Shown here piece after piece: positions 8,352-16,614 of a stretch of DNA of 32,789 nt (the first letter of the stretch is position 1; each line of letters begins with the position of its first letter). Source of the DNA: Nitrospirota bacterium (GTDB lineage: Bacteria > Nitrospirota > UBA9217). The stretch spans positions 1 to 32,789 of the forward strand of contig JAKAHZ010000023.1 of NCBI GenBank assembly GCA_021814615.1, in the 5' to 3' direction. The notes under the pieces were generated by a model that made no database searches, had not been told where the DNA came from, and saw nothing but the letters and a program-made list of their open reading frames with translations. A program made the position numbers and the translations under genes.

Positions 8352-9119
8352 GTGAAGGTCAAGGTACTGGGCTGCGCCGGTTCGGAGGCGATCGGTCACA
8401 ATCCGCCGGGGTTCCTGGTGAACGACACGGTGATGCTCGATGCCGGCACGATCACGTCGAAGCTGACGGTCGAGGAGCAGAGCAGGATCACCGACATCTT
8501 CATCAGCCATACGCACCTGGATCACATCAAGAGCCTGCTGTTCCTCGCGGATAATGTGATCGGCAGGATCCAGAAGCCGGTCAGCATCCGTTCGGTCCCC
8601 CCGGTCATCAACGCCATCCGGAAGCACCTGATGAACGACGTGATCTGGCCGGACTTCACGAAGATCCCGACACCGAAGAACCCGGTGCTTGCTTACGCGC
8701 CCATGACCTCGTCGCGGCCCGTTTCGGTCGCCGGGCTCACGGTCAAGGCCGTGCCGATGAACCATCCTGTTCCTGCAGTGGGTTTCGTGGTCAGCGACGG
8801 CAGGACGTCGTTTCTCTATACCGCGGACACGGGGCCGAACGAGCGCATCTGGGCGGAAGCAGCGCGGGCGCGGAACCTGAAGGGCATCATCGTGGACACG
8901 TCCTTCCCGAACATGCTGGACGCGATCGCCGATGCGAGCGGCCACTTCACGCCCGCCCAGCTTGCGGCGGACCTGGACAAGGCGAAGGTCCCGGCGCGGA
9001 TGCCGCTCTTCGTCTATCACATCAAACCGGCGCACCGGAAAAAGGTGATCGCCGAGCTGCGCGCCATGGGAAGGAAGAACGTCACCGTTCTGCAGGAAGG
9101 GAAAACGTACCGGTTCTAA
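8352..9119 (+). CDS. Metallo-beta-lactamase-fold protein, class II cAMP phosphodiesterase-like
   Basis: 255 aa, start GTG 8352 behind a perfect AGGAGG at 8341-8346. Metal ligands of the MBL fold are visible: H53, H55, D57 and H58 in [12 protein letters not shown]138 (MNHPVP), D159 (YTADTG) and H223 (YHIKP). The HxHLDH signature with following hydrophobic residues is that of class II cyclic-nucleotide phosphodiesterases (yeast PDE1 and bacterial CpdP-type). Position directly after a class III cyclase supports a role in degrading the cyclic nucleotide made by its neighbour. A general MBL hydrolase such as an RNase Z relative is the alternative. Confidence 0.82.
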   Translation: MKVKVLGCAGSEAIGHNPPGFLVNDTVMLDAGTITSKLTVEEQSRITDIFISHTHLDHIKSLLFLADNVIGRIQKPVSIRSVPPVINAIRKHLMNDVIWPDFTKIPTPKNPVLAYAPMTSSRPVSVAGLTVKAVPMNHPVPAVGFVVSDGRTSFLYTADTGPNERIWAEAARARNLKGIIVDTSFPNMLDAIADASGHFTPAQLAADLDKAKVPARMPLFVYHIKPAHRKKVIAELRAMGRKNVTVLQEGKTYRF

Positions 9120-9122
9120 CGA

Positions 9123-9149
9123 CGGCTTGCAAGCCGGCAGGCTTGTCGG
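9123..9149. repeat. Palindromic intergenic repeat, GCTTGCAAGC type, copy 1
   Basis: CGGCTTGCAAGCCG at 9124-9137 is a perfect 14-bp palindrome, followed by a partial repeat GGCAGGCTTGTCGG. A related sequence lies at 26258-26294. It is in the gap before accD and shows no U-tract, so it is not a classic terminator. Confidence 0.6.
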
Positions 9150-9172
9150 TTCAAATTTACCGTAGGAGTGTT

Positions 9173-10021
9173 ATGGCCTGGTTCAAGAAAGAACGTCCGG
9201 AAAAGCTCGGCTCCGAGGAGCCTTCAAAGAAGGTCAAGATCCCCGAGGGTCTCTGGGTCAAGTGCGACAACTGCAAGGAGATCATCTACCGGAAGGAAGT
9301 GGAGAAGAACTTCAAGGTCTGCCCCAAGTGCGACTATCACTTCCGGATCACTGCGTCGGAACGCCTTCCTTTCATGGTGGACGAGGGGAGCTTCCTCGAA
9401 GTTGAGGACGGCCTCTCGCCCAAGGACGCCCTGGGATTCAAGGACTACAAGGACAAGCTGAAGAGCAGCCGGAAGAAGACAGGCCTCAAGGACGCGGTCA
9501 TTTCCGGCGAGGCGAAGATCGGCGGCAGGCCGGTGCAGCTGGTGGTCATGGACTTCAACTTCATGGGCGGCAGCATGGGTTCCGTGGTGGGCGAAAAGAT
9601 CGCCCGCGCCGTGGAGCGGGCCATCGAGAAGAAGACCCCCTTCATCGCCGTGGCGTCCTCGGGCGGCGCGCGCATGCAGGAGGGCATCCTGTCGCTCATG
9701 CAGATGGCCAAGACCTCGGCGGCGACGGCGCGGCTTGCCGCAGCGGGCCTGCCCTTCATTTCCATCCTCACGGACCCCACCTTCGGCGGCGTGACCGCGA
9801 GCTTCGCCATGCTGGGCGACCTGATCATCGCCGAGCCGAAGACGCTGATCGGTTTCGCCGGCCCCCGGGTCATCGAACAGACGATCAAACAGCAGCTTCC
9901 CGCCGGGTTCCAGCGCGCCGAGTTCCTCCTGGAACACGGAATGATCGACATGATCGTGAGCCGGAAGGACATGCACACCACGCTGGCCAAGGTGCTGGAG
10001 TTCTTCAGCAATGCTGCCTGA
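9173..10021 (+). CDS. accD: Acetyl-CoA carboxylase carboxyltransferase, beta subunit
   Basis: 282 aa. The N-terminal zinc ribbon is intact: C31, C34, C50 and C53. The carboxyltransferase core (about 95-282) shows [35 protein letters not shown] and [11 protein letters not shown]. With AccA it transfers the carboxyl group from biotin to acetyl-CoA for fatty acid synthesis. ATG 9173 is chosen because TAGGAG lies five bases upstream; the frame stays open further back without a ribosome site. Its end overlaps the DUF2905 start by 11 bp. The more usual neighbour folC is not here. Confidence 0.97.
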   Translation: MAWFKKERPEKLGSEEPSKKVKIPEGLWVKCDNCKEIIYRKEVEKNFKVCPKCDYHFRITASERLPFMVDEGSFLEVEDGLSPKDALGFKDYKDKLKSSRKKTGLKDAVISGEAKIGGRPVQLVVMDFNFMGGSMGSVVGEKIARAVERAIEKKTPFIAVASSGGARMQEGILSLMQMAKTSAATARLAAAGLPFISILTDPTFGGVTASFAMLGDLIIAEPKTLIGFAGPRVIEQTIKQQLPAGFQRAEFLLEHGMIDMIVSRKDMHTTLAKVLEFFSNAA

Positions 10022-10232
10022 ACTGGGCAAAGGCCTCATCCTCTTCGGGGCGGTCCTCGTCGTCGTCGGGCTGCTCCTCCTCTTCTCCGGCAAGCTGCCC
10101 TTCCTCGGCAAACTTCCCGGCGATATCGTCATCAAACGCGACAACTTCACCTTCTTTTTTCCCCTTGCCACGAGCATCATCGTAAGCGTCGTGATCAGCC
10201 TGATCCTCTGGCTCATCAATAAATCCCGCTGA
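10011..10232 (+). CDS. DUF2905 small membrane protein
   Basis: 73 aa with two membrane helices (about 7-26 and 50-69) around the conserved motif [10 protein letters not shown], typical of DUF2905. The function is unknown. It starts inside the accD stop region, indicating translational coupling with lipid synthesis. No terminator is visible after it; a promoter for the next gene starts 11 bp downstream. Confidence 0.88.
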   Translation: MLPELGKGLILFGAVLVVVGLLLLFSGKLPFLGKLPGDIVIKRDNFTFFFPLATSIIVSVVISLILWLINKSR

Positions 10233-10242
10233 TCACTCCGCC

Positions 10243-10271
10243 TTGACAACCTTTTCCACCGTGGCTATAGT
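10243..10271 (+). promoter_or_regulatory. Sigma70-type promoter for the DUF362 gene
   Basis: TTGACA at 10243-10248, a 17-bp spacer, and TATAGT at 10266-10271. The start codon is 49 bp further on, with GAGGTGA as ribosome site. Confidence 0.8.
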
Positions 10272-10320
10272 ACAGCATCCTTCCTGTGCACAGTCCAACC
10301 GTCCCGACACGAGGTGACCC

Positions 10321-11217
10321 ATGGACCGCAGACGCTTTCTCAAGACAGCAACGATCGGCAGCATCGGCCTCTCCCTTCCCGCACTCGATCCGCTTTCCAG
10401 CTTGGCAGCAACCGACCGTCCCGACCTTGTTGCTGCAAAGGGTCCGTCACCGGAGAAGCTCGTCCGGTCTGCCGTCGAGGCCCTGGGCGGCATCAACCGG
10501 TTTATCAGCAAGGGCGACGTCGTCGTGGTGAAGCCGAACATCGCCTGGGACCGCACGCCCGAGCAGGCGGGATGCACGAATCCCGAGGTGGTCGCCTCCG
10601 TCGTCAGGCTCTGCTTCGAAGCGGGCGCAAAGACCGTGAAGGTCTTCGACCGGCCGGTGAACGACCCGCGCCGGTGCTACGTGCAGAGCGGGATCGAGGC
10701 TGCGGCAAAGGCCGCCGGAGCGGACGTGTATCACACGGACGACCGGAAGTTCAAGGAGATGGAGATCAACGGCCTGGCGCTCAAGTCCTGGCCGCTCTAT
10801 GCCGAGATCTTCGAGGCGGACAAGGTGATCAACGTTCCGATCGCCAAGCACCACGGCCTGGCAAAACTCACCCTGTCCATGAAGAACTGGATGGGCATGA
10901 TGGGCGGTTCGCGCCGCGTGATCCACCAGAAGCTGGACGAAAGCCTCGTTGACCTTGCCATGAAGGCGAAGCCCTGCCTCACGGTCCTGGATGCCGTGCG
11001 CATCCTGATTGCCAACGGGCCGCAGGGCGGCGACCTCAAGGATGTGAAGAGAATGGACACGGTGATTGCGGGCGTTGACCAGGTTGCCGTCGACTCTTAC
11101 GGTGCGACGCTCTTCGGCATGAAGGGGAGCGACCTGGGCTACGTCAGGATCGCTGCGGAACACAAGTTCGGCGTGATGGATTTGAACAGGCTCAGGATCA
11201 GGAAGATCCAGATGTAG
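10321..11217 (+). CDS. Tat-exported DUF362 protein
   Basis: 298 aa. The N-terminus MDRRRFLKTATIG is a twin-arginine signal (RRRFLK at 3-8), so the protein is likely exported folded. The remainder matches DUF362: VVVKPNIAWD, a central NVPIAKHHGLAKLTLSMKNW block and GVDQVAVDSYGATLFG. The family has an unknown role and is often linked to iron-sulphur proteins; this copy has no 4Fe-4S cysteine motif of its own. The next gene, about 320 bp on, encodes a membrane polyferredoxin, which could be its partner. It has its own promoter (10243-10271). Confidence 0.88.
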   Translation: MDRRRFLKTATIGSIGLSLPALDPLSSLAATDRPDLVAAKGPSPEKLVRSAVEALGGINRFISKGDVVVVKPNIAWDRTPEQAGCTNPEVVASVVRLCFEAGAKTVKVFDRPVNDPRRCYVQSGIEAAAKAAGADVYHTDDRKFKEMEINGLALKSWPLYAEIFEADKVINVPIAKHHGLAKLTLSMKNWMGMMGGSRRVIHQKLDESLVDLAMKAKPCLTVLDAVRILIANGPQGGDLKDVKRMDTVIAGVDQVAVDSYGATLFGMKGSDLGYVRIAAEHKFGVMDLNRLRIRKIQM

Positions 11218-11246
11218 ATGCAGGACACAAATTCAAAAACATGTCT

Positions 11247-11516
11247 GGACACGGATGCAAACGGATCGGCACGGATAAAGAAAAGCGAACGAATTGACGC
11301 GGATGAACGCGGATTGACGCGGATAACGTTGGATACAAAGCCAAGCCTTGATGGGACAGGGATGCACACGGATCGACACGGAACGAATGCAATCAAATGC
11401 TTATAACACGGATAAACGCGGCCAACTTCTTAGGACGCGGATCAAGGCGGATTAACATGGATAACATCGAAGTGATCAAAAGAATTACCCGTGTTCATCC
11501 GTGTTAATCCGTGTCC
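11247..11516. repeat. ACGCGGATGAACGCGGAT-type degenerate repeat cluster
   Basis: The 321-bp gap 11218-11538 holds no gene. It contains many variants of (A/G)CACGGAT and GCGGATGAACGCGGAT on the plus strand, and the reverse form CCGTGTTCATCCGTG at its right end (about 11489-11516). The arms near 11432 and 11489 can pair. The same family recurs at 26789-26820 and 27011-27108. No regular spacers are present, so this is not CRISPR. Confidence 0.75.
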
Positions 11517-11538
11517 AAAAGGAAGCCGATTTTCTTCT

Positions 11539-13095
11539 ATGCAAAACCTCCGCAGAATAAGCCAGGGGCTCTTCCTGCTCTTTTTCCTCTTTCTGTTCCT
11601 CCAGACCGAGACAAAGGGGAATGACGAACTGGGTTATCCGGTCCGGCTCTTTCTCGACTTCGATCCGCTCATCCTTCTCACGACCCTCTTTTCCGCCCAT
11701 GCAGTCGCAAAGGCGTTCTTTTATTCCCTCTTTGTCATCCTGCTCACCATCGTCCTTGGCCGCGTGTTCTGCGGGTGGGTCTGCCCGCTCGGCACGCTGC
11801 ACAACATCGCCGGGATGCTGAACAGGCGTAAGCCGAAGCAGACCCCTGCAAGGGGGGAAGAGAAGAGCCGGCATCGGATCAAGTATTACATCCTGATCGG
11901 CATCATCGCATCATCGATCTTCACCCTCCAGCCGGTCGGGATCATGGACCCGCTGTCGCTCCTGATCCGATCGCTCTCGGTCGGCATCTTTCCGTGGTTC
12001 AACTATGCGGTCCGGTCGACCTTCGATGCGATCTATTCCGCGAATCCTGCAGGCATCACCGCAATTACCGAACCGGTGTATAGCCTGCTCAAGAAGACCG
12101 TGCTGTCCTTCGAACAGGCGCACTTCCGCCAGAGCTTCCTGATCGGCACGATCTTTCTCGGCATCCTCGGCCTGAACCTGATCGAAAAACGGTTCTGGTG
12201 CAGATATCTCTGCTCGCTCGGAGCGCTCTTGGGGCTCCTCTCCCGGTTCTCGCTGCTCAAACGATCGGTGAGCGAAGGCTGCACGGAATGCGGCGCCTGC
12301 GGCAGGGTCTGTCAGGGCAACGCTCAGCCTGATGTGAAAGGGCAATGGAAGGATGCAGAGTGCTACTACTGCTGGAACTGCGACGATGTCTGCCCGAACA
12401 ATGCGGTCAGCTTCGGATTCAGCGGGAAAAAGATCACGCCGGCCATGGACCTGGGCAGGCGACGCGTCATCACTTCCGCGCTGACCGGTATCGCGACGGT
12501 CCCGCTCATCCGAATCACGCCACTCGGCACGGCGAATGCCAAGGACCCGGCATTGCTTCGACCGCCTGGCGCTCTGGAAGAGAAGGAGTTCCTTGCCCGG
12601 TGCGTGAAGTGCGGGGAGTGCATGAAGGTCTGCACGACCAATGGCCTCCAGCCCACGCTCTTCGAGGCAGGCCTCGAAGGCATCTGGTCCCCGGTCCTCG
12701 TCCCGCGCATCGGCTACTGCGAGTACCGCTGCACACTCTGCGGCCAGGTCTGTCCCACCGGCGCGATCAAGCGGCTCTCGCTCGAAGAGAAGGCCAAGGT
12801 CAGGATCGGCCTCGCCATGATCGACCGAAGCCGCTGCCTGCCCTGGGCCCACGGCAGGCCCTGCATCGTCTGCGAGGAGGTCTGTCCGACTTCGAAGAAG
12901 GCGATCTGGCTCGATGAGGCCAAGGTACGCGACCGGAACGGCAGGGTGGTGACCGTGCTCCAGCCGCGCGTGGACCTGGAACTTTGCATCGGCTGCGGCA
13001 TTTGCGAGGCGAAATGTCCCGTACTCGGCAAGCCTGCCATCACGGTGACGAACCTGGGAGAGAGCAGGTCGAAAGAGAACCAGCTCCTGCTGTAG
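11539..13095 (+). CDS. NapH/NapG-like membrane polyferredoxin fusion
   Basis: 518 aa. The N-terminal half is a NapH-type membrane domain with helices at about 8-22, 45-75, 114-135 and 200-216, and the paired cysteine motifs CGWVCPLG (C78, C82) and CRYLCSLG (C221, C225). It then has two cluster-binding blocks (CTECGACGRVC 248-258; CYYCWNCDDVC 275-285). From about 300 it reads like a NapG/MauM ferredoxin, with a buried RRRVITSALTGIA stretch and four more Cys groups (CVKCGECMKVC, CTLCGQVC, CIVCEEVC, CIGCGICEAKC). It probably moves electrons between the quinone pool and a periplasmic partner. ATG 11539 is preferred over a GTG at 11491 because the latter lies inside repeat DNA. Confidence 0.88.
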   Translation: MQNLRRISQGLFLLFFLFLFLQTETKGNDELGYPVRLFLDFDPLILLTTLFSAHAVAKAFFYSLFVILLTIVLGRVFCGWVCPLGTLHNIAGMLNRRKPKQTPARGEEKSRHRIKYYILIGIIASSIFTLQPVGIMDPLSLLIRSLSVGIFPWFNYAVRSTFDAIYSANPAGITAITEPVYSLLKKTVLSFEQAHFRQSFLIGTIFLGILGLNLIEKRFWCRYLCSLGALLGLLSRFSLLKRSVSEGCTECGACGRVCQGNAQPDVKGQWKDAECYYCWNCDDVCPNNAVSFGFSGKKITPAMDLGRRRVITSALTGIATVPLIRITPLGTANAKDPALLRPPGALEEKEFLARCVKCGECMKVCTTNGLQPTLFEAGLEGIWSPVLVPRIGYCEYRCTLCGQVCPTGAIKRLSLEEKAKVRIGLAMIDRSRCLPWAHGRPCIVCEEVCPTSKKAIWLDEAKVRDRNGRVVTVLQPRVDLELCIGCGICEAKCPVLGKPAITVTNLGESRSKENQLLL

Positions 13096-13151
13096 CGGCT
13101 CGCGATATTTTCCCTGACCATCTGCATCTACTTCTTTCCGACAGCATCCTG

Positions 13152-13180
13152 TTGACAACCATTCGGGTATCTGCAATAAT
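13152..13180 (+). promoter_or_regulatory. Sigma70-type promoter for the FN3 lipoprotein gene
   Basis: TTGACA at 13152-13157, a 17-bp spacer, and AATAAT at 13175-13180. The start codon at 13282 implies a leader of about 95 bases. Confidence 0.75.
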
Positions 13181-13198
13181 CAGCCGCGGTAAACAAAG

Positions 13199-13251
13199 CG
13201 GGTAGGTGCGGACGGCGCAATGACCAGGCTGTCCTGTCAGGCTGATACCCG
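13199..13251 (+). promoter_or_regulatory. Possible structured 5' leader
   Basis: Within the leader, CGGGTA (13199-13204) can pair with TACCCG (13246-13251), enclosing GGACGG (13210-13215) paired with CTGTCC (13229-13234). This gives a closing stem with an internal hairpin. It does not fit the c-di-GMP (GEMM) riboswitch consensus. It may be regulatory or chance folding. Confidence 0.3.
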
Positions 13252-13281
13252 TCATTACAAAATAACGGAAGGGAAATCTCC

Positions 13282-14925
13282 ATGCTGAACATTCTTACTC
13301 GCTTCTTGTGCCTGCTCATCCTTGCCGGAATGACAGCCTGCGGGAGCGGCGACGGGAGTTTCGGAACGGCAGGCGCTCCTGTTCCGGCAACGACGATTAC
13401 GACCTTCGAAATCACGCCGACCACGGTACCGCCGAACTCCATTATCGAAGCTCGCTGGAATGCGTCCATTCCTGGAGCTGCGACGCATTATACAACGAAC
13501 TTCACACTCACCGACGGTTCCCTGGAAGTGCCGGTCATTTCCTCCACCTCGACCAAGGACACTGGCGTTTTGGAATATGAAGCGTCGGTCTCGGGCGCCT
13601 ATCAGATAGAGCCGGTCACGGGCAAGCCCACGCTCTCCTTTGCTTATCAGCCAGGAACCGCCCTGCTCGACGGTTTCGATCTCTCGAAGCCCCTCACGGC
13701 TGTTCTGAAGATCTGCAGCGACGATGCTTCCCAGAGCTGCGATACAAAGAGCGTTCAGGTGACCTTTGAGCCCTTCGTCCCCTCGCCGCCTCCACCGGCT
13801 CCGGCTGCACCGACCGGCGTTTCTGCAGTTGCCGGCGACGGACAGGTGAATGTCAGCTGGCAGGCGGTGACCGGCGCGACTTCCTACAATGTATATTCTT
13901 CAACGGTCTCCGGCGTGACCGTGACGAACGGGACAAGGTTGTCCGTTTCGGCAAGCCCCTGCGCTATGACAGGCTTGACGGACGGCACGACCTATTACTT
14001 TGTGGTGACCGCAGTAAGCGACGCAGGGGAAAGCGCGGCATCTGCCCAGGTCAGCGCAACACCCTTCATGACCACACTGGCTCCTCCGTCGGTTCAATGG
14101 ACCCTGCGGACGGCAGGCACCAATTCCTACCTCGTAGGCGTTGCATGGGGGAATAATCAGTTCGTTGCCGTGGGCAGCGCCGGGATCATCGTGACGTCTC
14201 CCTCCGGTTCCGTCTGGACGCCCCAGGCCTCTGGTTCGACGGAAGACCTGCAGAGCGTTGCCTGGTCCGGAGCGAAATACGTCGCTGTCGGCGGCTGGTA
14301 CGGCAACATCCTGACGTCGCCCGACGGTTTGACCTGGACCAAGAAACCCTCGGGTGTGAACAAGTTTCTGCGACATGTCATTTGGGAGAACAATCAGTTC
14401 GTGGCCGTCGGCACGGACACGATCATGACCTCGCTGGACGGAGATGCTTGGACGCCGCGCGTTACGAACGCAGGCAAGGAGATCAGCAACGTAGCCTGGA
14501 ACGGCAGCAAGTTCGTGGCCATCGGCGGATCGAACGGATCGATCTGCTTCACGTCGCCTGACGGCGCGACGTGGACCCAGCAGACCTCGATGCCCAATGC
14601 AGGCATGCTGTTCGGCCTCGCCGCATCGAACGCAATGTTCGTAACGACGGGATGGGGCGGCACGATCCTCAGCTCGCCGGACGGAGTCACCTGGACGTCA
14701 CGGACCAGTGATGCGACAACAAACCTCTCCGGCGTCGTCTGGACGGGCGGTTATTTCTTCGCTGCCGGTGCCGGCGGCGCGATCATCGCCTCAGCAGACG
14801 GCGTGAACTGGCTCGCCCAGGCGACCGGCACCTTGACCACGCTGAACGATATTGCGTGGAACGGCAGCACGCTCGTTGCAGTCGGCGGGACCACGACCAA
14901 GGCGACGATCCTTACATCGCCGTAG
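13282..14925 (+). CDS. Lipoprotein with FN3 domain and Ycf48/BNR-like propeller repeats
   Basis: 547 aa. A lipoprotein signal ends at LAGMTAC (C20). A Pro-rich linker (SPPPPAPAAP) leads into a fibronectin type III domain at about 175-262 (APTGVSAVAGDGQVNVSW through GTTYYFVVTAVSD). From about 270 to the end there are six to seven repeats of about 40 residues with the pattern W-G-x-x-F-V-A-V-G...I-x-T-S-P-D-G-x-x-W-T, as in Ycf48/BNR-like beta propellers. It is probably a surface or outer-membrane protein; the ligand is unknown. Strong ribosome site GGAAGGG. No terminator is seen before the rhodanese gene 30 bp on. Confidence 0.83.
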   Translation: MLNILTRFLCLLILAGMTACGSGDGSFGTAGAPVPATTITTFEITPTTVPPNSIIEARWNASIPGAATHYTTNFTLTDGSLEVPVISSTSTKDTGVLEYEASVSGAYQIEPVTGKPTLSFAYQPGTALLDGFDLSKPLTAVLKICSDDASQSCDTKSVQVTFEPFVPSPPPPAPAAPTGVSAVAGDGQVNVSWQAVTGATSYNVYSSTVSGVTVTNGTRLSVSASPCAMTGLTDGTTYYFVVTAVSDAGESAASAQVSATPFMTTLAPPSVQWTLRTAGTNSYLVGVAWGNNQFVAVGSAGIIVTSPSGSVWTPQASGSTEDLQSVAWSGAKYVAVGGWYGNILTSPDGLTWTKKPSGVNKFLRHVIWENNQFVAVGTDTIMTSLDGDAWTPRVTNAGKEISNVAWNGSKFVAIGGSNGSICFTSPDGATWTQQTSMPNAGMLFGLAASNAMFVTTGWGGTILSSPDGVTWTSRTSDATTNLSGVVWTGGYFFAAGAGGAIIASADGVNWLAQATGTLTTLNDIAWNGSTLVAVGGTTTKATILTSP

Positions 14926-14955
14926 GATCCTGTTGCAAGGGTGAAAGGAGCGGAC

Positions 14956-15273
14956 ATGGGCGGAACGATAACACCTGATGATCTGGAATCGTTGTTGAAA
15001 ACTAAGGATCGTCCACTTGTTCTGGATGTGCGCAGGGCTGCGGATAAGCAGAGCGATCCAGCGACGCTCCCGGGAGCGGCGTGGAAGGATCCGGAAAAAG
15101 CGTCGGAGTGGGGCAAGGATCTGGCGAACCAGGACGTGGTCATCTACTGTGTGCGCGGCGGCTCGGTCAGCAAATCGGTGCAGGAGAAGCTCCTGTCGCT
15201 CAAGGTGAACGTGAAGTACGTCGAAGGCGGACTTGAGGCGTGGAAGAAGGCGGGGAAGGAAGTGATGAAGTAA
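14956..15273 (+). CDS. Single-domain rhodanese
   Basis: 105 aa, cytoplasmic. VLDVRRAAD, LPGA and the active-site loop YCVRGGSVSK with C65 are kept, followed by VEGGLEAWKKAGK. Rhodaneses carry sulphane sulphur on the loop Cys. ATG 14956 has AAGGAG at 14945-14950; an in-frame GTG at 14941 would overlap that ribosome site. It is 21 bp from the next gene and likely cotranscribed with it. Confidence 0.9.
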   Translation: MGGTITPDDLESLLKTKDRPLVLDVRRAADKQSDPATLPGAAWKDPEKASEWGKDLANQDVVIYCVRGGSVSKSVQEKLLSLKVNVKYVEGGLEAWKKAGKEVMK

Positions 15274-15294
15274 TCATGACCAGAGGATAACCCA

Positions 15295-15711
15295 ATGCCC
15301 AAACTTTCCGACATCAAGATCAAAGCCGTTATTCTCGGCGCAGTCGTGGACAACGCGGGGACCATTCTTCTGATGACCATCCTTGCCGCGCTGCTCGTGA
15401 AATCCGGCCTCACCGAAGACGAGGTCATGCTCCGGATGAAGAGCAACGACGGTTTGCTATTGGGCCTCATCCTCGGCATGGGCTGCACTGTCGGCGGCGC
15501 CTTGCTTGCCGGGGTGATGGCGAAAGAAGCCGAGATCCTGCACGGCGCACTGGTCGCTGCGATCGGCATGGTCCTCTCCATCGTCTTCCATGAAAGCGGC
15601 GACCCGCTCTGGTTCCAGATCGCGGGATTCGTCGCCATCCTTCCGGCAGGGGTCTTCGGCGGGTATCTGGCGAAGAAGCGACACGCGAGCCCTCCTGGTC
15701 AGGTCGGATAA
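15295..15711 (+). CDS. Small four-helix membrane protein, unknown function
   Basis: 138 aa with four predicted membrane helices (about 9-36, 52-72, 82-98 and 105-126). Glycine-rich segments such as LGLILGMGCTVGGALLAGV resemble small integral membrane proteins of the YrzE/TIGR04086 type, but I cannot assign a family with certainty. It is preceded by AGAGGAT and paired with the rhodanese gene upstream. An HxSG-like charged turn (HESGDPLW) lies between helices 3 and 4. Confidence 0.75.
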   Translation: MPKLSDIKIKAVILGAVVDNAGTILLMTILAALLVKSGLTEDEVMLRMKSNDGLLLGLILGMGCTVGGALLAGVMAKEAEILHGALVAAIGMVLSIVFHESGDPLWFQIAGFVAILPAGVFGGYLAKKRHASPPGQVG

Positions 15712-15790
15712 TCTGCTTTCAGCGATTTTCCTCTGCTTCTGCCGTTTTTCCGAGCGAAACGATGTAACTCGTCATAACCGCGATCGGGCA

Positions 15791-15832
15791 ACTACGAGAT
15801 TGCCGCGTCGCAAAAACGCTCCTCGCAATGAC
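15791..15832 (-). repeat. CATTGCGAGGAGCG-type repeat, copy 1
   Basis: Read on the minus strand, this 42-bp element matches 28897-28938 with only three differences. It begins GTCATTGCGAGGAGCG and ends CAATCTCGTAGT. It lies in the gene-free gap 15712-15953. Confidence 0.85.
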
Positions 15833-15899
15833 AAAAAGGATTTGTTCGCAAGCTGTTAATGTTGCGTTAGTGTTTATCCGGATTCCGCAGAAATTCCAC

Positions 15900-15940
15900 T
15901 TTACAGCAGTGACAGGTGTGTTATTATAGCGTTATAACAC
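15900..15940 (+). promoter_or_regulatory. Promoter and operator of the AbrB/Doc module
   Basis: TTTACA at 15900-15905 and TATTAT at 15922-15927 with a 16-bp spacer. An inverted repeat GTGTTAT (15918-15924) and ATAACAC (15934-15940), nine bases apart, overlaps the -10 box. That is the arrangement expected for autorepression by the AbrB-type antitoxin. GGAGG at 15944-15948 is the ribosome site. Confidence 0.65.
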
Positions 15941-15953
15941 GTCCGGAGGCGCT

Positions 15954-16202
15954 ATGCACAGGAAGGTCTTTTCCGTTGGAAACAGCAAAGGGGTATCGAT
16001 CCCGGCGGACTACTTGAACAAGCTAGATCTGGCTGTCGGTGCGGAGGTCGATGTCATTCTTGACGAGGACCACGATCGCATCGTGATCGAACCCATTCGC
16101 AAGAAGAAGCTCCCGAAGGGCCTGGACAAGGCGTTCGTCGCGCAGGTCAACGAGTTCATCGAGCAGTATCGTCCCGCCCTCAAGGAACTGGCGAAAAAGT
16201 GA
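15954..16202 (+). CDS. AbrB/MazE-family antitoxin
   Basis: 82 aa. The swapped-hairpin AbrB domain is seen at residues 1-45: KVFSVGNSKGVSIPADYLNKLDL, then VGAEVDVILDED. The C-terminal tail (46-82) is charged and would wrap the toxin. It overlaps the Doc-type toxin gene by four bases (GTGA). It probably represses its own promoter through the palindrome at 15918-15940. Confidence 0.88.
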   Translation: MHRKVFSVGNSKGVSIPADYLNKLDLAVGAEVDVILDEDHDRIVIEPIRKKKLPKGLDKAFVAQVNEFIEQYRPALKELAKK

Positions 16203-16591
16203 GGTATCTCTCCGCCGAACAGGTGCTCTTCATCCACGCAAGAGTGGTCGCCGAGACCGGCGGCGCTCACGGCGTCCGGGATGTGGGGCTGTTGCAGTCC
16301 GCGGTTGCCCGTCCCCAGGCGACATTCGGGGGTGAGGAGCTCTATCAGGATTTTTTTTCGAAGGCCGCGGCTCTCATGGAGTCCCTGGCAAGGAATCATC
16401 CCTTTCTGGACGGAAACAAGAGGACAGCAATTGCCGCAACGGGAATCTTTCTCGGGCTCAACGGCCTCCGGTTTGCGGCGTCCCAGAAAGAACTCGTGCA
16501 GTTTACCCTTGCCGTTGCTGTCGGCAAAACATCGAACGAGGATGCTGCATCATGGCTCAAGCGGCACCGTTTTTCGGAACAGACAAGTTGA
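16199..16591 (+). CDS. Doc/Fic-family toxin (death-on-curing type)
   Basis: 130 aa. The Fic motif is HPFLDGNKRTA: H67, D71, G72, N73, K74, R75. The lysine at 74 is the Doc-type variant, found in enzymes that phosphorylate EF-Tu, while true AMP-transferring Fic proteins have GNGR. The leading GVRDVGLLQSAVARP is also typical of Doc. It starts at GTG 16199, coupled to the antitoxin stop. ribD follows after 23 bp with no terminator. Confidence 0.88.
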   Translation: MRYLSAEQVLFIHARVVAETGGAHGVRDVGLLQSAVARPQATFGGEELYQDFFSKAAALMESLARNHPFLDGNKRTAIAATGIFLGLNGLRFAASQKELVQFTLAVAVGKTSNEDAASWLKRHRFSEQTS

Positions 16592-16614
16592 AATAAGGCG
16601 TAAGGATCCTTCGG

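Noticed and set aside
9123-9149. Terminator after the phosphodiesterase-like gene
   Set aside because: The palindrome has no loop or U-tract.
11247-11516. CRISPR array
   Set aside because: Repeat units are short, degenerate, irregularly spaced and in both orientations.
11491-11538. GTG at 11491 as start of the polyferredoxin
   Set aside because: The extra 16 residues are encoded by the ATCCGTGT-type repeat, not by conserved sequence.
11911-13176. Long minus-strand open frame opposite the polyferredoxin
   Set aside because: Antisense by-product; the plus-strand frame has six conserved cysteine groups.
13152-13281. c-di-GMP (GEMM) riboswitch before the FN3 lipoprotein
   Set aside because: Fragments like GGTAAAC and GGTAG are present but in the wrong order and without the conserved GNRA loop and receptor.
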